Positions 33,847 to 42,851 are shown, counted from the first letter of the stretch. The stretch: 64,000 nucleotides of DNA from an uncultured Gellertiella sp. (GCF_963457605.1 NZ_OY735139.1:2696001-2760000), one strand, 5' to 3'. Program-made: numbers and translations. The notes: generated from the sequence alone by a model not told the origin.

Positions 33847-34278
33847 TCAGCGGGGGTAGATCACGCCCTTGCGCAGGATGATATTGCCATGCAGGCGCGG
33901 CTCGCTGGTCTGGATCACCGCATGGGCCGCCATGACGCGCGGATAGAATTCCGGTCCGGCAAGCGGGATCACCGCCCTTCCGGGCGCATGCCGGTGGCAG
34001 CAAGCCACCATTTCCTCGTGCACGGGGGCGAGCCGGTGAGGAGCATCGTGCAGCGTTGCCCGGAAAATCGCCTCCGGAACGAAATCATCGAGCGGCAATA
34101 CGCTGAGCACGGCGTCGAGCACGGCAATCACGCCGTGTCCGTCAAGCCGGATCAGCCGTCGCCCATGCTCGAGGCCAGGGTAATTGCCATCCACCAGCGC
34201 GATTTCATCGCCATGTCCCATGGCCCTCAGGCAGGACAGCAGGTCCGGGCTCAAGAGCGGGTCTAATCCCTTCAGCAT
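33847..34278 (-). CDS. RbsD/FucU-family sugar mutarotase
   Basis: The 143-residue protein has the family motif AMGHGDEIALVDGNYPG near the N-terminus and a C-terminal GNIILRKGVIYPR. RbsD/FucU proteins interconvert pyranose and furanose, or alpha and beta, forms of sugars such as ribose and fucose. The start follows a good AAGGAG sequence. Ninety bases upstream lies one of the two identical operator-like sites that also precede frcB, so it is probably co-regulated with fructose uptake. The true sugar is not known; fructose or ribose are the likely candidates. Confidence 0.85.
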   Translation of the reverse strand: MLKGLDPLLSPDLLSCLRAMGHGDEIALVDGNYPGLEHGRRLIRLDGHGVIAVLDAVLSVLPLDDFVPEAIFRATLHDAPHRLAPVHEEMVACCHRHAPGRAVIPLAGPEFYPRVMAAHAVIQTSEPRLHGNIILRKGVIYPR

Positions 34279-34367
34279 GTCATTCTCCTTGCGGTGCCCG
34301 GCCTCGGTCGCGCCCGCCAGAGGCAGGAGGGGGCAGGGCGCACCCATTGCGCCATGATGACACGGGA

Positions 34368-34399
34368 AATTAATAATTCAATTGGATTTATTAATTGAC
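34368..34399. promoter_or_regulatory. Operator-like site 1 (probable FrcR site) upstream of the mutarotase gene
   Basis: The 32 bp are identical to 35931-35962. They contain the inverted repeat AATTAATAA-N11-TTATTAATT with a CAATTG at the centre, at 34368-34396. The location is between the frcR 3' end and the mutarotase start. Confidence 0.75.
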
Positions 34400-34458
34400 G
34401 CCGACAAAATGCAACAGCGCACGTTTTCCGGAATTGGCGAGGCGGGCTTTGATCTGTG

Positions 34459-35706
34459 TCAGGGTGTCTCGATCCGACCGGTTTCCTTGAACAGCACATT
34501 CTGGTCGAGGAGGTAGCGGGCAAAGATCGGCAGGCTGGCGCCGCCGATGGCGCGGGCCTGGGGCCCAACCTTGCCCTCGATGATCTCGGGCCGGATGATG
34601 CCCTGCAGATCGAGGCGGTCGACTTCGGCGACGGTCGCCTGAACCAGCCGGCTTCTGACCCACTGGGGAAAGCCGCCGTCGATCACGGCTGCGGAAAAAT
34701 CGATGATCGAGGCCGCCGCGACGATGGCCTGGGCGAGTGCCCGGGCACTGTCCTGAATCCAGGTCTCCAGCGGCTCGCCGAAATCCACCCAGTCATCGGC
34801 GGAATACCAGAGCGGTTCGGGGTCGATCCCGTGGTCGCGCAGCAGGTTTTCAAGCACGAAGATCGAGGCGGTGTCGAGCAATTGCCGGGTTCTGCCGTAG
34901 CGGTCGCGCACCGGTAGCGGGCCAATCGCCCCCGCCGTGCCGGTGCGCCCGGCAAAGAGTGCCGAATTCAGCACGATGCCGCCGCCGATGAAGGAGCCGA
35001 TGAAGAAATAGACGAAATCCGGATGCGCGGGGCCGACGCCGAATACCAGCTCCGCACCGCAGGCGCTGGTCGCGTCATTTTGCAGATAGACCGGATAGGG
35101 AAAGGCCGCTGCCGCTTCGGCATGCAGGTCAAAGCTGCGCCAGGCATCCATGGTGCCTGTTGGGGCGCCTACCTCTTCCGCCCAGTTCCACAGTTCGAAC
35201 GGGGCGGCAATGCCGATGCCGGCGATCTTTTCCCGCTCGGACTCATTCATCCGGGACAGGATCTCGGCAATGCCGTCATGCAGCAGGGCCATGATCTTGT
35301 CCGGCAGTGGATAGCGATAGGTCTGGTGCACCTGATGGCGGATCGTGCCGACGAAATCCATCAGCACCAGATCGGCACTGCGCCGGCCAATCTTGACGCC
35401 AAAGGAAAAAGCCGCATCCGGGTTGAGATGCAGGGGCACCGAGGGCTGGCCGACCCGCCCGCGTACCGGTTCGCCACGAATGAGCAGCCCATCCTTTTCC
35501 AGTGACCGCATGATCACCGAAACGGTCTGGGCGGAGAGCCCGGTCCGCCGGGCGATATCGGATTTCGCCTGGCTGCCATGCAGGCGCACCAGCGACAGAA
35601 CCAGCCGCTCATTATAGGCGCGCACCCTGACCTGATTGGCGCCGCCACCGGGATCGCGGACCATCGCGGGCGCAGGTCCCGCCGACATGTCCTCCATTGC
35701 TGTCAT
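34459..35706 (-). CDS. frcR: ROK-family transcriptional repressor of the frc cluster
   Basis: The 415-residue protein has an N-terminal winged helix-turn-helix (about residues 30-95: SQAKSDIARRTGLSAQTVSV, SLEKDGLLIRGEP) and a C-terminal ROK sugar-kinase-like domain (about 100-405). In the ROK domain the zinc-binding cysteine cluster of sugar-kinase ROK members is not evident. A GGAGGAA sequence precedes the ATG at 35706. It is divergent from frcB, and identical palindromic sites flank its gene on both sides. By analogy with the Sinorhizobium frc locus it should repress fructose transport genes until an inducer binds. Confidence 0.85.
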   Translation of the reverse strand: MTAMEDMSAGPAPAMVRDPGGGANQVRVRAYNERLVLSLVRLHGSQAKSDIARRTGLSAQTVSVIMRSLEKDGLLIRGEPVRGRVGQPSVPLHLNPDAAFSFGVKIGRRSADLVLMDFVGTIRHQVHQTYRYPLPDKIMALLHDGIAEILSRMNESEREKIAGIGIAAPFELWNWAEEVGAPTGTMDAWRSFDLHAEAAAAFPYPVYLQNDATSACGAELVFGVGPAHPDFVYFFIGSFIGGGIVLNSALFAGRTGTAGAIGPLPVRDRYGRTRQLLDTASIFVLENLLRDHGIDPEPLWYSADDWVDFGEPLETWIQDSARALAQAIVAAASIIDFSAAVIDGGFPQWVRSRLVQATVAEVDRLDLQGIIRPEIIEGKVGPQARAIGGASLPIFARYLLDQNVLFKETGRIETP

Positions 35707-35762
35707 GCGATCTTCCTCCAGGTGGCGGCGCGGAGCTGACCCTCTCCGATACTCATCGGTGT

Positions 35763-35830
35763 CGTTTGTCGTTTCGTGCGAACGGGCCGTGCGGGAAAAC
35801 CCCTGCCCACTTTTACCCTGACAAACTCCA
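35763..35830 (-). repeat. Palindromic repeat, copy 9, reverse and degenerate
   Basis: On the minus strand the copy reads GGAGTTTGTCAGGGTAAAAG ... GGTTTTCCCGCACGG ... CGACAAACG, covering only module 1. CTAG borders are lost. It lies 57 bp upstream of frcR, between that gene and the frcB operator. Confidence 0.65.
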
Positions 35831-35930
35831 GCCCCGTCTTAATTCAGTTCCCCACCGGAATTCCAGCACGGAGAGGGTACAGGCATTGTTTATCCAGCAC
35901 ATCCCTGCACATCCGTATCATGGCACAACG

Positions 35931-35962
35931 AATTAATAATTCAATTGGATTTATTAATTGAC
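35931..35962. promoter_or_regulatory. Operator-like site 2 (probable FrcR site) overlapping the frcB promoter
   Basis: This is the second identical copy of the 32-bp site, with the inverted repeat at 35931-35959. Its right arm overlaps the TTGACA of the predicted frcB promoter, so repressor binding would block RNA polymerase. Confidence 0.78.
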
Positions 35963-35986
35963 AAAAGAAACGGGATGATGTTGTAA
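35958..35986 (+). promoter_or_regulatory. Predicted frcB promoter
   Basis: TTGACA (35958-35963), a 17-bp spacer and TTGTAA (35981-35986) form a sigma-70-like promoter about 115 bp upstream of the frcB start. Confidence 0.6.
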
Positions 35987-36102
35987 ATAAGACAGGCTCA
36001 GCGCTTGGGCCGGATCGTCGGGGAGGCCCGGCGAGGTCGCAGGCGCTATGTCCGAAATCCATCGGCCAGTCGGCTCAGAACCATTCCTTGGGAGGAATAA
36101 TG

Positions 36103-37119
36103 ATGAAGAAGACCCTCTTTACTGCCGCGTTTGCAACTCTGGCGCTCGGCGTCGTCTTCGCAGCGCCCGCCAGCGCCGCAGGCGCATCCGCCTGCCTGAT
36201 CACCAAGAACAACACCAATCCCTTCTTCGTCAAAATGAAGGAAGGCGCTGAAAAGGCTGCCAAGGATGCAGGCCTCGACTTCCAGGCCTTTGCCGGTGAA
36301 AAGGACGGCGATGCTGCCCCGCAGATCACGGCCATCGAAAATTGCGTGGCCGCAGGCGCCAAGGGCATCCTGATCACCCCGTCGAATGACTCGGTTGGCC
36401 CGGCACTCAAGGCTGCCCGCGATGCCGGAATTCTGGTCATCGCGCTCGACACGCCGCTGGCCGACAAGGACGCGCAGGACATGACCTTCGCAACCGACAA
36501 TTTCGAGGCAGGCACGCTGATCGGCCAGTGGGCCAAGGCAACGCTGGGTGACGGTGCGGCTACCGCAAAAATTGCCATGCTCGACATCAACAAGGACAAT
36601 ATCTCGGTCGATGTTGCCCGCGACACCGGCTTCCTCAAGGGTTTTGGCATTGATGTCCCGGACCTGAAGGTCATGGGGTCGGAAAAGGATGCCCGCGTGA
36701 TCGGTCATGAATCTTCCGAAGCCAATCCCGAAGGTGGCCAGAAGGCCATGGAAACCCTGCTTGCCAAGGACCCGGACATCAATGTCGTCTACACGATCAA
36801 TGAACCGGCTGCCGAAGGCGCTTTCCAGGCCCTGAAGGCGGCTGGCAAGACCGCTCTCATCGTTTCCGTTGACGGCGGCTGCCCCGGCGTTGCCAATGTC
36901 AAGGCGGGTGTCATCGGTGCCACCTCGCAGCAATATCCGCTGCTGATGGCCTCCAAGGGTATCGAAGCCATTGCGGCCTTCGCCAAGGACGGTACCAAGC
37001 CGAAGGCGTCCGACGGTCTGACCTTCTTCAACACCGGCGTCAACCTCGTCACCGACAAGCCGGCTTCAGGTGTTCCCTCGGTCGATTCTGCCAAGGGCAC
37101 CGAACTCTGCTGGGGCTGA
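36103..37119 (+). CDS. frcB: Fructose ABC transporter, periplasmic binding protein
   Basis: The 338-residue protein has a signal peptide ([20 protein letters not shown], cleaved after ASA) and a type I periplasmic sugar-binding fold ([52 protein letters not shown]). The sequence closely recalls Sinorhizobium FrcB, including the terminal ELCWG. FrcB binds fructose and, with lower affinity, ribose and mannose. Two adjacent ATGs exist; the second (36103) is 7 bases from GGAGG and is preferred. A 113-bp gap with a hairpin separates it from frcC. Confidence 0.92.
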   Translation: MKKTLFTAAFATLALGVVFAAPASAAGASACLITKNNTNPFFVKMKEGAEKAAKDAGLDFQAFAGEKDGDAAPQITAIENCVAAGAKGILITPSNDSVGPALKAARDAGILVIALDTPLADKDAQDMTFATDNFEAGTLIGQWAKATLGDGAATAKIAMLDINKDNISVDVARDTGFLKGFGIDVPDLKVMGSEKDARVIGHESSEANPEGGQKAMETLLAKDPDINVVYTINEPAAEGAFQALKAAGKTALIVSVDGGCPGVANVKAGVIGATSQQYPLLMASKGIEAIAAFAKDGTKPKASDGLTFFNTGVNLVTDKPASGVPSVDSAKGTELCWG

Positions 37120-37153
37120 TATCACCGGTCAGAAACCTGACTTGATTACCGGA

Positions 37154-37180
37154 GGGGCGGGTTTATTCTCGCCCTTCTTC
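37154..37180 (+). terminator. Possible processing/attenuation hairpin between frcB and frcC
   Basis: GGGCG (37155-37159) and CGCCC (37170-37174) form a short stem followed by TTCTTC. Such structures often keep binding-protein mRNA more abundant than permease mRNA. The stem is only 5 bp, so confidence is low. Confidence 0.35.
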
Positions 37181-37232
37181 GTACCGGAGCGAGGGTTCCG
37201 GCTGGCTCTGATGTGAGGGGGCATTCAAGGCG

Positions 37233-38312
37233 ATGAGCACTTTGGACACACCGACCAAGACGATTTCGGATTTCGAGGCAAAACTCGACCAGGCTGACAG
37301 GAGCGTCGCCCAGTTCGACCGGGACGACAAGACGGCGATTGCCAAGGCGCGCGGCTATCTGCGTGACAATCCGACGATGATCCCGGCACTGGTGCTGGTC
37401 ATATCCGTGCTGGCCTTCGGCATCGCTGCGCCGCGGTTTCTTGGCATGGGCGCCCTGACGACCGTGCTGCAACAGGTGACGGTCACCGGCTTCGTCGCGC
37501 TGGCGCAGACCGTGGTGATCCTGACGGCGGGCATCGACCTGTCGGTGGGCGAGATTCTCGTACTGTCGTCGCTGATCATGGGCAATCTGGCGGTCAATTC
37601 CGGCCTGCCGACACCGCTGGCCATCCTTGCCGGCATCGGCGTCGGCACGCTGATGGGGATCTTCAACGGTGTGCTGGTCGCCAAGGTCAAGCTGCCGCCC
37701 TTCATCGTGACACTCGGCACGCTGTCGATCTTCCGGGCACTGAAGCTTGCCTATTCCCATTCGGAATCGATCCGCAATGTCGATATCGAGGCAAAGGCCA
37801 ACGCATTGCTGTTCTTCGGGGAGCGGATCAAGATCGGCTCTGCGACCGTGACCTTCGGCATGATCATGCTGGTGGTGCTGGCCCTCTTCGCCTGGTATGT
37901 GCTGAACCGCACCGCCTGGGGCCGTCATGTGCATGCGCTGGGCGATGATCCCGACGCGGCAATGCTGTCCGGCATTGCAGTCGACAAGACCATCATCTCG
38001 GTCTACGGCGCGGCGGGGCTGATCTGCGGCTTTGCCGCCTGGGTAGCGGTCGGCCGTGTCGGCACCATCTCGCCCATCGGCTTTGAAACCGTCAATCTCG
38101 ACAGCATCACGGCGGTGGTGATCGGCGGCACCTCGCTGTTTGGCGGACGCGGGTCGATTGTCGGCTCGGTGCTCGGTGCCGTCATCGTTGGCGTCTTCGT
38201 CACCGGCCTGTCGCTGGCAGGCGTCGACAGCTACTGGCAGACCTTTGCCACCGGCTGCCTCGTCATCATTGCAGTTGCTCTGGATCAGTATCTCAGGAGG
38301 GCCTCGAAGTGA
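37233..38312 (+). CDS. frcC: Fructose ABC transporter, permease
   Basis: The 359-residue permease of the RbsC/BPD-type 2 family has a hydrophilic N-terminus (MSTLDTPTKTISDFEAKLDQ) followed by eight to ten membrane helices, with the EAA-like region DPDAAMLSGIAVDKTIISVYGAAG. It overlaps frcA by 4 bp (GTGA). It forms the transmembrane channel of the fructose importer. Confidence 0.92.
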   Translation: MSTLDTPTKTISDFEAKLDQADRSVAQFDRDDKTAIAKARGYLRDNPTMIPALVLVISVLAFGIAAPRFLGMGALTTVLQQVTVTGFVALAQTVVILTAGIDLSVGEILVLSSLIMGNLAVNSGLPTPLAILAGIGVGTLMGIFNGVLVAKVKLPPFIVTLGTLSIFRALKLAYSHSESIRNVDIEAKANALLFFGERIKIGSATVTFGMIMLVVLALFAWYVLNRTAWGRHVHALGDDPDAAMLSGIAVDKTIISVYGAAGLICGFAAWVAVGRVGTISPIGFETVNLDSITAVVIGGTSLFGGRGSIVGSVLGAVIVGVFVTGLSLAGVDSYWQTFATGCLVIIAVALDQYLRRASK

Positions 38313-39094
38313 ACGATATCAAGCCCATTATCAAGGCGCGTGGCCTCATGAAGCGCTATGGCACCGTGGTCGCCATGAACGGGGCGGACTTCGACCTCTA
38401 TCCGGGCGAAATCCTGGGTGTCATCGGCGACAATGGTGCCGGCAAGTCGACGCTGATCAAGGCGCTCTCGGGAGCCGTCACCCCCGACCACGGCACCATC
38501 GAGATGGAAGGCCATCCGGTGCATTTCCGCAGCCCCGACGATGCGCGGCGTGCCGGTATCGAGACGGTCTACCAGAACCTTGCGATGTCACCGGCCCTGT
38601 CGATTGCCGACAACATGTTTCTCGGGCGCGAATTGCGCAAGCCGGGCTTCCTCGGCAATGTGCTGAGGATGACCGACCGGGCGCGGATGAAGGCCTTTGC
38701 CCGTGAAAAGCTCAGCGAGCTTGGCCTGATGACCATCCAGAATATCGACCAGGCGGTGGAGACACTTTCCGGCGGCCAGCGCCAGGGCGTGGCGGTGGCG
38801 CGGGCGGCGGCCTTCGGGTCGAAAATGGTGATCCTCGACGAGCCGACCGCAGCGCTTGGCGTCAAGGAAAGCCGCCGGGTGCTGGATCTCATCCGCGATG
38901 TCCGGGGTCGTGGCATCCCGATCATCCTGATCAGCCACAACATGCCGCATGTGTTCGAGGTTTGCGACCGCATCCATATCCACAGGCTTGGCAGACGCCT
39001 CTGCGTGATCAATCCGAAGGAGTACTCGATGTCGGATGCAGTCGCGCTGATGACGGGGGCAAAGGAGCCGCCCGCCGAACTGCTGGCGGCCTGA
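38309..39094 (+). CDS. frcA: Fructose ABC transporter, ATP-binding protein
   Basis: The 261-residue ATPase has Walker A GDNGAGKST, Q-loop VYQNLAMS, signature LSGGQRQGVAVARA, Walker B MVILDEPTAALGV and the switch histidine in LISHNMPHV. It has a single ATPase domain, unlike the double RbsA type. The GTG start is preceded by AGGAGGG at 38295-38301. The frcA stop and frcK start are 2 bp apart. Confidence 0.93.
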   Translation: MNDIKPIIKARGLMKRYGTVVAMNGADFDLYPGEILGVIGDNGAGKSTLIKALSGAVTPDHGTIEMEGHPVHFRSPDDARRAGIETVYQNLAMSPALSIADNMFLGRELRKPGFLGNVLRMTDRARMKAFAREKLSELGLMTIQNIDQAVETLSGGQRQGVAVARAAAFGSKMVILDEPTAALGVKESRRVLDLIRDVRGRGIPIILISHNMPHVFEVCDRIHIHRLGRRLCVINPKEYSMSDAVALMTGAKEPPAELLAA

Positions 39095-39096
39095 GC

Positions 39097-39720
39097 ATGG
39101 GACCGGAAGAGCTTGCCCGCGTCCTTGTCGCGGCGGCTGAAGGCCGGTCCCGTTTTCTCGTGGCGATTGCCGGACCGCCTGGGTCTGGCAAGTCGACGCT
39201 TGCCGAGCAGGTGGTCGGGCGGCTGAAGACGCGCGGTGAACGCGCGGTCGTCCTGCCGATGGACGGTTTTCACATGGACAATGGCCTGCTCGAAGCAGCG
39301 GGATTGCTGGCCCGAAAAGGTGCGCCGGAAACATTTGACGTCCGGGGCCTCAAGGATAGTCTGACGGCAGTCAAGGCGGGGGAAGCCGACGTGCTGGTGC
39401 CGGTCTTCGACCGGGCCCGGGAACTCGCCATTGCCGCCGCACGGCGCGTGTCGTGCGAGGACAGGATCGTGGTTGCGGAAGGCAATTACCTGCTTCTTCA
39501 ACAGGGGGCGTGGTCCGGGCTTCTGTCGCTTTTCGACTTTACCGTGCTGATCCGGGTGCCGATGGGGGAACTGGAACGGCGGCTGACGCAGCGCTGGCAG
39601 GGGTTCGACTACGAGTCCTGCGCCGTCAAGGCGAAGCTTGAAGGAAACGACCTGCCGAATGCCAGGGTTGTCCTTAGCCAAAGTGCTGCGCCCGATCTGG
39701 AGATTGTCTGGTCGGCATAG
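39097..39720 (+). CDS. frcK: FrcK, uridine-kinase/phosphoribulokinase-like P-loop kinase
   Basis: The 207-residue P-loop protein has Walker A AGPPGSGKST (about residues 25-34), MDGFHMDNGLL (uridine-kinase-like substrate motif) and EGNYLLL. Its position at the end of frcBCA matches the FrcK kinase of Sinorhizobium. It may phosphorylate a sugar, but that is not proven. The ATG at 39097 is chosen; the frame is open into frcA but the extra part is a shadow. Confidence 0.82.
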   Translation: MGPEELARVLVAAAEGRSRFLVAIAGPPGSGKSTLAEQVVGRLKTRGERAVVLPMDGFHMDNGLLEAAGLLARKGAPETFDVRGLKDSLTAVKAGEADVLVPVFDRARELAIAAARRVSCEDRIVVAEGNYLLLQQGAWSGLLSLFDFTVLIRVPMGELERRLTQRWQGFDYESCAVKAKLEGNDLPNARVVLSQSAAPDLEIVWSA

Positions 39721-40127
39721 CGCCGGCCCTGGAACCATTCTTGCAGCGGGGAAGGATGGTTAACCATTTCCGCAAAACACCAGGAACACCTCATAAAGGA
39801 CGAATTTCAGTAACGTTTTCTTTTATAAGATAAAAATTTATCATATCGATTCAAGATATCGAAGAACCTCAATGCTAGGTTTTAACCCATAGACCAGCGT
39901 GAATGTCCCTCTCCGGGCATCGCATGAAGCAAGAACGCTGCGCCGGGTTGCCGGTCCTGTCCCAAAATAGTCTGCCCGATCACAGCGTCCTGGCCACTGC
40001 GCGCCTGGTGCCCGCATGGTTACATGGCGCGTTCACGGTGCGTGGCAACTATTCCGAGGGATTGCAGAGACATTGCTTTTCACCCCGGGCGACCCTGGTG
40101 TTCGTCCGTTCACGCAAGGAGGTTCAA
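39721..40127. promoter_or_regulatory. Control region upstream of the three-gene signalling operon
   Basis: This 407-bp gap holds an AT-rich core (39805-39860), a perfect palindrome ATGGTTAACCAT (39756-39767) that contains the CtrA-like word TTAACCAT on both strands, and one GATTC (39848-39852) methylation-type motif. A strong AAGGAGGT ribosome binding site sits at 40117-40124. No gene is supported in the gap. Confidence 0.5.
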
Positions 40128-40628
40128 TTGAAGTCTTTTGCCTTCACACTCGCCGCGACCCTGGCTCTGCTCGCAGGCCATGCCATGGCGCTCGACAAGC
40201 CGACCGGTGAGCCGATCCTGACGATAACCGGGGCTGTGTCGCAGCCCAATGACGGCACCCGTGCGGTGTTTGATGCGAAAATGCTGGATGCCCTGCCGGG
40301 CCGCGACGCGAAGATGGAAACGCCCTGGACGCAGGGCAATGTCGAGTTTACCGGACCGCTGCTGCGCGAAGTCCTCAAGGCTGCGGGTGCCAGGGGCTCG
40401 AAGCTGATCGTCAAGGCGCTCAACGACTATTCCGCCGAAGTGCCGATGGAAGATGTCGACAAGCTGGACACGATGCTCGCCGACAGGATGAATGGCGAGG
40501 TGATGAATGTGCGGGACAAGGGCCCGCTGATGCTCGTCTATCCCTTCGATCTCGACAAGAGCATTTTTAACGAAAAATATTTTGGCCGCTCGGTCTGGCA
40601 GATCGAGGAAATCGAGGTCGTCCCGTGA
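40128..40628 (+). CDS. Periplasmic molybdopterin-oxidoreductase-fold protein without cysteine
   Basis: The 166-residue protein has a signal peptide (KSFAFTLAATLALLAGHAMA) and a mature part resembling the sulfite-oxidase-type molybdopterin-binding fold (LTITGAVSQ, VEFTGPLLREVLKAAGA, ALNDYSAEVP, RDKGPLMLVYP, SVWQIEEIEV). There is no cysteine at all, so the cofactor-ligating residue of true enzymes is absent; a ligand-binding or structural role is more likely. A TTG start is chosen because AAGGAGGT lies 4 bases before it and it places the signal peptide at the N-terminus. It overlaps the hybrid kinase gene by 4 bp (GTGA), which suggests a sensory partnership. Confidence 0.8.
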   Translation: MKSFAFTLAATLALLAGHAMALDKPTGEPILTITGAVSQPNDGTRAVFDAKMLDALPGRDAKMETPWTQGNVEFTGPLLREVLKAAGARGSKLIVKALNDYSAEVPMEDVDKLDTMLADRMNGEVMNVRDKGPLMLVYPFDLDKSIFNEKYFGRSVWQIEEIEVVP

Positions 40629-42838
40629 CCCAAGGCTTCAGCCCGGACGGCAGCTCCATCAGGATTGCAGGCAAGCGAACGCTTCTCCTTCAGGGGATTG
40701 CCGTGGTCTTCACCTGCGTGCTGGTGCTGCTGTTTGCCGACCTGGCGAAGCGCTACCGGCTTCTGGAAGACGGCATTCGCGAAAATGCGCTCTGGTCCGT
40801 CTTCCAGCTCGACCGCGAGGCCCGCACGCTGGATTTCCAGCTGGCCGACATGATCAATACCCATTCGATGACGACCACCGGCCTGAAGCGTCTCGGGCTG
40901 CGCTACGATATTCTCTATTCCCGCATCAAGGTTCTGCAGGAAAGCCGCTTCGACGATTCCTTCGCCCAGGATCCGATGGTCAAGCGGCAACTCAAGGATG
41001 TGCAGGACGAAATTCTTGGCTATGCCGCGCTGTTTGACCGGATCGAAGGCGGCTATCAGCCCCGTCCGGAAGAACTGGTCGGCCTGCGCCAGCAGGTGGC
41101 GAGCCTGGTGAAGAATTCCGGCGACTTCCTGGTCAGCGCCAATGCGCATTTCAGCAGTGCGCGGGCCGACAATCGTGACATGATCATCCGGCTGGAGGGC
41201 ACCACGGCCCTGATCCTGTCGCTGCTTCTCGGCAGCGTTGTCTTCCTGATCTTCACCCTGCGCCGCCAATTGAAATCCGTGCGCGAGGCGGGCCGCAATT
41301 TCGAGCTGATGGCCGCCGAGATTTCCGAAGCCTACAAGGCGGCTGACGCCGGCAACCGGGCGAAATCCCAGTTCATGGCCACCATGAGCCATGAAATCCG
41401 CACACCGCTGAACGCCATTCTCGGCACCGCCGAACTGCTCGAATTTTCGGAACTTTCCGAAGATGCGGCCGCGCTGGTGCGCACCATCCACAGTTCCGGC
41501 GAGGCCCTGCTCGAGATCATCAACGAAATCCTCGATTATTCCAAGATCGAGAACGGCAAGCTGCAGCTCGAACTCCGCTCGGTGAATATCCGCAAGTTCT
41601 CGGCAACCACGCTGGAAATCGTGCGCGGCCGGGCCGAAGAACACAATAACCGGATTGTGCTCGACATACCCGACATGCTGTCCGTGCCGCAGGTGCGCAC
41701 CGATCCGACCCGGTTGCGCCAGGTGCTGCTCAACCTGCTCAGCAATGCGGTGAAGTTTACCCGCAATGGCACGGTGACCCTGCGACTCCGGGAATTCATT
41801 CGCGATGACGTGCTGATCCTGCGTTACGAGGTGCAGGACACCGGCATCGGCATCGATGATACCGGTATTGCCAAGCTGTTCCAGCCCTTCAGCCAGGTCG
41901 ATGCCAGCATCAGCCGCAAATATGGCGGCACCGGGCTCGGCCTCACCATCTGCAAGCAGATCGTCGACAAGCTGGAAGGTGAACTGGGCGTTCGCAGCCA
42001 ACCCGGCCTGGGCAGCCTGTTCTGGCTGGAAATTCCTTCCAGGATGGCGGAAATCGAGCCTGAACAGGGGCAGAAATCCAACGAGGACGATGTCAAGCAG
42101 GCCCTGCCGCGTGGCAGAATCCTGCTGGTCGAGGACAATGTCGTCAACCAGCAGGTTGCTACCCGCTTCCTTGAACGGCTCGGACAAACCGTCACGCTTG
42201 CCGGCAATGGCGTCGAAGCACTGGCGATTGCCCGGCGCGAAGGCTTCGACCTGATCCTGATGGACATGCAGATGCCTGAAATGGACGGCATCGAGGCGAC
42301 CCGGCATATCCGGGCCGATGTGCCCGATGCAGCCCCGATCATCGCCATGACGGCCAATGCGTCTGACGATGACCGCAAGCGTTGCCTTGAGGTCGGCATG
42401 GCCGGGTTCGAATCCAAGCCGATCACCCTGAAACGTCTGGAAGCGGTGCTCTCAACCTATCTCAACCGCCCGACATCCGCTGCCGCTCCGGTGCTGGCCG
42501 GGCATGCTGTCGTCGACGAGGCCCCCGCATCCGGTTTTGACAGGGCCCGCCGCGACGAGCTGGTCGAAGCGCTTGGCGAAGACGTTTTCCAGGAACTGGT
42601 CGAGACCTTCTTCGACGATGCCGTCGATATCATGGAAGAACTCCAGCAGGCGCTGGGCAGCGAAGACGCCATTGTGGTGGACCGGGCGCTGCACACGCTG
42701 AAAGGTGCTGCGGTCAATGTCGGCTTCAATGATGTCGCCGATCTCGCCAGTGCGATGCGGGACAGCAAGCCAACCATATCGGGCATTGAAGGCCTGAACG
42801 ACCGGATCAACACGCATAAACGACTGCTTGTGGCCTGA
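40625..42838 (+). CDS. Hybrid sensor histidine kinase with receiver and HPt domains
   Basis: The 737-residue protein has two membrane segments (about 21-40 and 192-212) enclosing a helical periplasmic domain, a kinase core (His256 in MSHEIRTPLNA; LLNLLSNAVKF; DTGIGI; GGTGLGLTI), a receiver domain (Asp547 in LILMDMQMPEMDG) and a C-terminal HPt domain (His690 in ALHTLKGAA). This permits an internal His-Asp-His relay. Its natural output is the adjacent HD-GYP regulator, which starts 13 bp after it. It is coupled to the upstream periplasmic protein gene. Confidence 0.93.
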   Translation: MTQGFSPDGSSIRIAGKRTLLLQGIAVVFTCVLVLLFADLAKRYRLLEDGIRENALWSVFQLDREARTLDFQLADMINTHSMTTTGLKRLGLRYDILYSRIKVLQESRFDDSFAQDPMVKRQLKDVQDEILGYAALFDRIEGGYQPRPEELVGLRQQVASLVKNSGDFLVSANAHFSSARADNRDMIIRLEGTTALILSLLLGSVVFLIFTLRRQLKSVREAGRNFELMAAEISEAYKAADAGNRAKSQFMATMSHEIRTPLNAILGTAELLEFSELSEDAAALVRTIHSSGEALLEIINEILDYSKIENGKLQLELRSVNIRKFSATTLEIVRGRAEEHNNRIVLDIPDMLSVPQVRTDPTRLRQVLLNLLSNAVKFTRNGTVTLRLREFIRDDVLILRYEVQDTGIGIDDTGIAKLFQPFSQVDASISRKYGGTGLGLTICKQIVDKLEGELGVRSQPGLGSLFWLEIPSRMAEIEPEQGQKSNEDDVKQALPRGRILLVEDNVVNQQVATRFLERLGQTVTLAGNGVEALAIARREGFDLILMDMQMPEMDGIEATRHIRADVPDAAPIIAMTANASDDDRKRCLEVGMAGFESKPITLKRLEAVLSTYLNRPTSAAAPVLAGHAVVDEAPASGFDRARRDELVEALGEDVFQELVETFFDDAVDIMEELQQALGSEDAIVVDRALHTLKGAAVNVGFNDVADLASAMRDSKPTISGIEGLNDRINTHKRLLVA

Positions 42839-42851
42839 AAGGACATGGATC

